A stretch of 64,000 nucleotides of DNA from Kitasatospora sp. NBC_00315 (lineage in GTDB: Bacteria; Actinomycetota; Actinomycetes; Streptomycetales; Streptomycetaceae): assembly GCF_041435095.1 (NCBI RefSeq), contig NZ_CP108025.1:2914001-2978000 (forward strand), in the 5' to 3' direction. Positions 58,595-64,000 of this stretch are shown piece after piece. Position numbers and translations under genes: made by a program. Positions within the stretch are counted from its first letter, which is position 1. Every line of letters starts with the position of its first letter. The notes under the pieces are model-generated. The model had not been told where the DNA came from. It saw nothing but the letters and a program-made list of their open reading frames with translations, and did not search any database.

Positions 58595-60084
58595 AGTGCC
58601 GGTGCCTCCTCCAGCAGGGTGTGACCCCACTTGTCGTTGAGCGCGGCCTCGACGGCGCCGCCCACGCGGTACAGGCGGTCGTCCGCCATCGCGGGTGCGA
58701 TGATCTGCAGGCCGACCGGGAGATTGTCCTCCGGCGCGAGCCCGCAGGGCAGTGACATGGCCGAGTTGCCCGCCAGGTTGGAGGGGATCGTGCACAGGTC
58801 GGCCAGGTACATGGCCAGCGGGTCGTCGGCGCGCTCGCCGATCGGGAAGGCCGTGGTCGGCGTGGTCGGGGAGACCAGCACGTCCACGCCCGCGAAGGCC
58901 GCGTCGAAGTCGCGCGAGATGAGCGTGCGGACCTTCTGGGCCGAACCGTAGTAGGCGTCGTAGTAGCCCGAGGAGAGCGCGTACGTGCCCAGGATGATGC
59001 GGCGCTTCACCTCCGCGCCGAAGCCGGCCTCACGGGTGAGGGCGGTGACGTCCTCGGCGGAGCGGGTGCCGTCGTCGCCGACCCGCAGGCCGTAGCGCAT
59101 GGCGTCGAAGCGGGCCAGGTTGGAGGAGGCCTCGCTCGGCGCGATCAGGTAGTACGCGGGCATCGCCAGCGTGAAGGACGGGCAGGAGACCTCGACGACC
59201 TCGGCGCCCAGCTCGCGCAGCAGCTCCACCGACTCCTCGAAGCGCTGCATCACGCCGGCCTGGTAGCCCTCGCCGGCGAACTCCTTGACCACGCCGATCC
59301 GCATGCCGCGCACGTCACGGCGCTTCGCGGCCTCGACCACGGCCGGCACCGGCGCGTTGATCGAGGTGGAGTCCAGCGGGTCGTACCCGGCGATGGCCTC
59401 GTGCAGCAGCGCGGTGTCGAGCACCGTACGGGCGCAGGGCCCGCCCTGGTCCAGCGAGGACGAGAAGGCGATCAGGCCGTAGCGGGAGACCGAGCCGTAG
59501 GTGGGCTTGACGCCGACCGTGCCGGTGACGGCGCCGGGCTGACGGATCGATCCGCCGGTGTCGGTGCCGATCGCGAGCGGCGCCTCGAAGGCGGCCAGCG
59601 CGGCGGCCGAACCGCCGCCGGAGCCGCCGGGGATGCGGGAGAGGTCCCAGGGGTTGCCGGTCGGGCCGTAGGCGCTGTTCTCGGTGGAGGACCCCATGGC
59701 GAACTCGTCCATGTTGGTCTTGCCGAGGATGACGACGCCGGCGTCCTTCAGACGGCCGGTCAGCGTCGCGTCGTAGGGCGGCAGCCAGCCTTCCAGGATC
59801 TTGGAGCCGGCCGTGGTCGGGATGCCCTTGGTGGTGAAGACGTCCTTGAGCGCGAGCGGGACGCCGGCCAGCGGGCCGAGCTCCTCGCCCTTGGCCCGCT
59901 TGGCGTCGACGGCGCGGGCCGCGCTCAGCGCGCCCTCGGTGTCGACGTGCAGGAAGGCGTTCACCTTCTTGTCGACGGCGTCGATCCGGTCCAGGTGGGC
60001 CTGGGCCACCTCGACGGCGCTGACGTCGCCCTTGGCGATCGCGGCGGCGGTCTCGGCGGCCGTGCGGCGGATGAGGTCGGTCAT
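58591..60084 (-). CDS. gatA: Aspartyl/glutamyl-tRNA amidotransferase subunit A
   Basis: A 497-residue amidase-signature subunit releasing ammonia from glutamine. The Ser-cisSer-Lys triad is visible: Lys in [18 protein letters not shown], cis-Ser and nucleophile Ser in [14 protein letters not shown] and [16 protein letters not shown]. Other blocks: [23 protein letters not shown] at 60084 has GGGGGAGGA. It begins 4 bases after the gatC stop. Confidence 0.97.
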   Translation of the reverse strand: MTDLIRRTAAETAAAIAKGDVSAVEVAQAHLDRIDAVDKKVNAFLHVDTEGALSAARAVDAKRAKGEELGPLAGVPLALKDVFTTKGIPTTAGSKILEGWLPPYDATLTGRLKDAGVVILGKTNMDEFAMGSSTENSAYGPTGNPWDLSRIPGGSGGGSAAALAAFEAPLAIGTDTGGSIRQPGAVTGTVGVKPTYGSVSRYGLIAFSSSLDQGGPCARTVLDTALLHEAIAGYDPLDSTSINAPVPAVVEAAKRRDVRGMRIGVVKEFAGEGYQAGVMQRFEESVELLRELGAEVVEVSCPSFTLAMPAYYLIAPSEASSNLARFDAMRYGLRVGDDGTRSAEDVTALTREAGFGAEVKRRIILGTYALSSGYYDAYYGSAQKVRTLISRDFDAAFAGVDVLVSPTTPTTAFPIGERADDPLAMYLADLCTIPSNLAGNSAMSLPCGLAPEDNLPVGLQIIAPAMADDRLYRVGGAVEAALNDKWGHTLLEEAPAL

Positions 60085-60088
60085 GGGA

Positions 60089-60385
60089 TTAGTCCTCCCC
60101 CAGGATCTGCGGCACGCGGAAACGCTGCTCCTCGGCGGCCGGCGCACCGGCCAGGGCCTCGTCCGGGGTGAGCGAGGGGCGCACCTCGTCCGCGCGCATG
60201 ACGTTGGTCAGCGGCAGCGGGTGGGAGGTCGGCGGGACGTCCTGTCCGGCGACCTCGGAAACGCGGGCGACCGCGCCGATGATCACGTCGAGCTGCTCGG
60301 CGAAGTGGTCCAGCTCTTCGGCCTGCAACTCCAGACGCGACAGCCGGGCGAGGTGGGCGACCTCCTCGCGCGTGATGCCAGGCAT
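60089..60385 (-). CDS. gatC: Aspartyl/glutamyl-tRNA amidotransferase subunit C
   Basis: A 98-residue subunit that holds GatA and GatB together: [20 protein letters not shown] and [20 protein letters not shown], ending [14 protein letters not shown], the normal family C-terminus. ATG at 60385. First gene of gatC-gatA-(small membrane gene)-gatB. Confidence 0.96.
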   Translation of the reverse strand: MPGITREEVAHLARLSRLELQAEELDHFAEQLDVIIGAVARVSEVAGQDVPPTSHPLPLTNVMRADEVRPSLTPDEALAGAPAAEEQRFRVPQILGED

Positions 60386-60608
60386 GCAGCGATCCTCAAG
60401 GTGAGTTCTGGTGAGCCGGGGCAGCGGCGAAGCGGCGCCCGGCCGGACGGGGCCCGGCGGCACCGCCGCCCGACCTACCCGTCCTCGTGGTCTGTGGCCC
60501 CATCCTAGGGGGCGCCGCCCGGGCGGCGGCCACGTGAATACGCCCGCGGGGCCCGCGGCGCCCCCGGCGGCAGGGCCCGGGGGGCGGGCGTCGCGGCCCG
60601 TCCCCGCC

Positions 60609-62396
60609 TCAGCGCTGCTCCCACCGGGGCGCGCTGGGCGCGGCCGGCTCGGCCTGGACGGCCTGCACCGGCGGAGCGGTCCGGGGCGCCGCGGCGGGGA
60701 CGACGGACGGGACGACGGACGGCAGCCCGGCGGCCAGCGCCGGCGGCAGCACGGACGGCGGACCGGCGGTGAGGGCGCCGGGCCCGGACGCGGGCAGCGC
60801 GGGCGGCGTCATGCGCTCGACCGGCGGCGCGCCGATCCGGTGCACCTGCAACCAGGCGGTGGCCTGCTCGGCCGGCAGCGCGGCCGAGACCAGCCAGCCC
60901 TGGACCGCGTCCACCCCCATGGCGTGCAGCTGCTCCCAGGTCTCGTCGTCCTCGACGCCCTCGGCGACCACGGTCAGCCCCAGCGAGTGCGCCAGCTCGA
61001 CCGAGCAGCGGACCACCGCCGCGTCGTGGTCGTCGGCGACCATCCGGGAGACGAAGGAGCGGTCGATCTTCAGTTCACCGACCGGCAGGCTGCGCAGCCG
61101 CACCAGCGAGGAGTAGCCGGTCCCGAAGTCGTCCAGCGACATCCCGACGCCGTAGTCGCGCAGCTCGGCGAGGGTGTCGGCGGCCCGGCGGGAGTCGTCC
61201 AGCAGGAGCCGCTCGGTGATCTCCAGTTGAAGGGCGTGGGCCGGCACGCCGTGCCGGACCAGGTGCCCGGCGACCCGTTGGGCGAAGCCGGGGTTGAGCA
61301 CGTCGCGGGGCGAGACGTTGACCGCGACCTGGACCTGGAGGCCGTGCCGGCGCCAGAGCGCGAGCTGGCCGACCGCCGCCTCCAGCACGTAGTCGGTGAG
61401 CCGGGGCATCAGGCCGCTGGACTCGGCGAGCCCGACGAACTCGTCCGGCGAGACCCGCCCCTGCCCGGGCCGCTCCCAGCGCAGCAGTGCCTCCAGGCCG
61501 ACCACCCGGCCGTCGAAGGCCACCTTCGGCTGGTAGTGCAGCTGCACCTCGCCGGTCTCCAGGGCCCGGCGCAGATCGCCGAGCAGCCCGATCCGGTACG
61601 GCGTGTCGGCGTCCTGGGCCTCGTCGTAGCACTCGACGCCGCTGCGGCCGCGTTGGGCGTGGCCCATCGCGACGTCCGCCCGGCGCAGCAGCGACTCCGC
61701 GTCCTGAGCGTGCTCCGGGTAGACGCAGACCCCGGCGCTGGCCTCCAGGACGAGCAGCAGGCCGTCGAGGCGGATCGGCGCGGCGAGCTCGGCGATCAGG
61801 GTCTTGGCGATCCGCTCCAGGGTGTCCGGGCAGCCGATGCCGGGCATCAGGACGGCGAACTCGTCACCGCCCATCCGGGCCACCACGGGCCGCTGGCCGT
61901 TCCGGGCGGCCGGTGCCAGGGCGGCGAACACGTCGTCCACCGACTCGCCGCCGTGGCCGCTGTGGGCGCCGGGGCGCAGCGCCCGGTGCAGGCGGCGGGC
62001 GATGTGCACCAGCAGGCGGTCGCCGGCCGTGTGCCCGAGGGTGTCGTTGAGCGAGCGGAACCGGTCGAGGTCGAGCAGGATCAGCCCGACGCTGTAGCCC
62101 TCGTCGTGGTCGGCGATCGCCTCCTGGGCCGCCAGCAGGAGCGCCTGACGGTTCGGCAGGTCGGTCAGCGGGTCGGTGAGCTGGTCGCGGGCGCGGTCCC
62201 GGGCGATCCGCCAGGCGGCGACCAGGACGGCCAGCGGCACCGCGAAGAGCGGGAGCAGCTCCGGTTCGTAGCGGTACACCAGGACGGCCAGCGGGATGAG
62301 TGGCGCGGCCCCGGCCAGCAAGACGCCGAGCAGCAGGACAGCTCCCGCCACCCCCTGCGGCGGGCGTGTGGGCGCGCCGCCGGTCCTACGATCCAT
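60609..62396 (-). CDS. rmdB: GGDEF-EAL c-di-GMP phosphodiesterase, RmdB-like
   Basis: A 595-residue protein with two N-terminal TM segments (about 17-40, 47-62), GGDEF (75-260) and EAL (270-520) domains. Both sites are intact: [11 protein letters not shown] (GGDEF 176-180, no RxxD I-site), and EALLRW (302), [24 protein letters not shown] (DDFG 422-425), LKIDRSFV and VAEGVEDDE. It corresponds by position beside ligA and by architecture to RmdB of S. coelicolor, which degrades c-di-GMP and affects development. ATG at 62396 has GGAGGA. Its C-terminal 60 residues are Pro/Ala-rich. Confidence 0.9.
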   Translation of the reverse strand: MDRRTGGAPTRPPQGVAGAVLLLGVLLAGAAPLIPLAVLVYRYEPELLPLFAVPLAVLVAAWRIARDRARDQLTDPLTDLPNRQALLLAAQEAIADHDEGYSVGLILLDLDRFRSLNDTLGHTAGDRLLVHIARRLHRALRPGAHSGHGGESVDDVFAALAPAARNGQRPVVARMGGDEFAVLMPGIGCPDTLERIAKTLIAELAAPIRLDGLLLVLEASAGVCVYPEHAQDAESLLRRADVAMGHAQRGRSGVECYDEAQDADTPYRIGLLGDLRRALETGEVQLHYQPKVAFDGRVVGLEALLRWERPGQGRVSPDEFVGLAESSGLMPRLTDYVLEAAVGQLALWRRHGLQVQVAVNVSPRDVLNPGFAQRVAGHLVRHGVPAHALQLEITERLLLDDSRRAADTLAELRDYGVGMSLDDFGTGYSSLVRLRSLPVGELKIDRSFVSRMVADDHDAAVVRCSVELAHSLGLTVVAEGVEDDETWEQLHAMGVDAVQGWLVSAALPAEQATAWLQVHRIGAPPVERMTPPALPASGPGALTAGPPSVLPPALAAGLPSVVPSVVPAAAPRTAPPVQAVQAEPAAPSAPRWEQR

Positions 62397-62692
62397 AAGC
62401 CCTGTCCTCCGTTGGGCCCGCCCCGATTCAGGCCGCTTCACGGTGAGATGCCAAGCCGGCGCCGGAGGCCGCCCGGGCATGGCGTGACCCCAGCGGAGAC
62501 CGGCTCAGCCGGCGCCCCCACCCCTGCTGACACTCTGTTGGGCACCAGGGTAAGCCGGGGCCAACCGGAAGGGCAGACTTTCGGGCAAGCGGGAATGTGC
62601 CACCGGTGTGCGCTCGGGCACAGTGGCACCACAGCCGCTCCCCGCGCCGCACCCGGCGATGACGCCGCATCACGGCGCGGACGGGCGGCCCG
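62397..62692. other. Intergenic region between rmdB and ligA
   Basis: No gene seen. GTGCCAC (about 62596) and GTGGCAC (about 62622) form an inverted repeat that may lie in the rmdB promoter area. No terminator with U-tract after ligA was found. Confidence 0.4.

Positions 62693-64000
<1,308 letters not shown>

Overview
The window is very GC-rich, uses GTG and TTG starts freely, and carries marker genes of Streptomyces-type actinomycetes: tandem cvnABCD conservons, a lysine-tailed HU protein (HupS), the IclR regulator NdgR beside leuCD, GatCAB instead of GlnRS, and a LAL-type LuxR regulator. Gene order closely follows the chromosomal core of Streptomyces coelicolor as I remember it (rpmB, thiD/thiL, ddl, gpsA, hupS, leuCD-ndgR, gltX, cvn, cimA, ilvE-leuB, serA-ilvCNB, gatBAC, rmdB, ligA). 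It is therefore chromosomal core of a member of Streptomycetaceae. I see no insertion sequence, prophage, rRNA operon or CRISPR array.

Layout. 0-10 kb: partial DAK-domain protein, rpmB, thiD, pfkA, thiL, a lone Lrp RAM domain protein, a DUF3515 membrane protein, ddl, gpsA with an acyltransferase, and cofC for coenzyme F420. 10.4-11.9 kb: a small cassette of two unknown genes divergent from a GntR/UTRA regulator, with an AT-rich operator-like palindrome between them. 12-19.8 kb: hupS, leuDC, ndgR, a five-gene tRNA array (Gln, Glu, Glu, Glu, Gln), gltX and a fumarylacetoacetate-hydrolase-family gene. 20-32 kb: a small repeat-containing peptide gene, a long regulatory region with a perfect Crp-type palindrome, and two tandem conservons. 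32-49 kb: a branched-chain amino acid supercluster (cimA, ilvE, leuB, serA, ilvC, ilvN, ilvB), interrupted by a YfhO-like membrane protein, a secreted subtilase, a small gene and an Uma2-like pseudogene. 49-64 kb: a PAS-GGDEF-EAL protein, a LAL regulator, gatB/gatA/gatC, an RmdB-type GGDEF-EAL protein and the 3' part of ligA.

How the genes fit together. Leucine, isoleucine and valine synthesis is spread over leuCD, cimA, ilvE, leuB and ilvBNC. Two of these units have transcription attenuators visible in the sequence: leader peptide MRTRILVLGGRVG before ilvB, and one containing LALII before cimA, each followed by a hairpin and U-tract. gltX, the tRNA-Glu/tRNA-Gln array and gatCAB together cover direct glutamylation and the transamidation route to Gln-tRNA. 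Two c-di-GMP proteins lie about 8 kb apart; one has a degenerate EAL domain.

The most unusual feature is the pair of conservons. Their sensor kinases (CvnA) and DUF742 proteins (CvnC) have diverged strongly, but the cvnB copies differ at 2 bases in 423 and the cvnD copies at 1 base in about 617. This points to ongoing gene conversion or strong selection for an identical Roadblock/GTPase switch shared by two different sensors.
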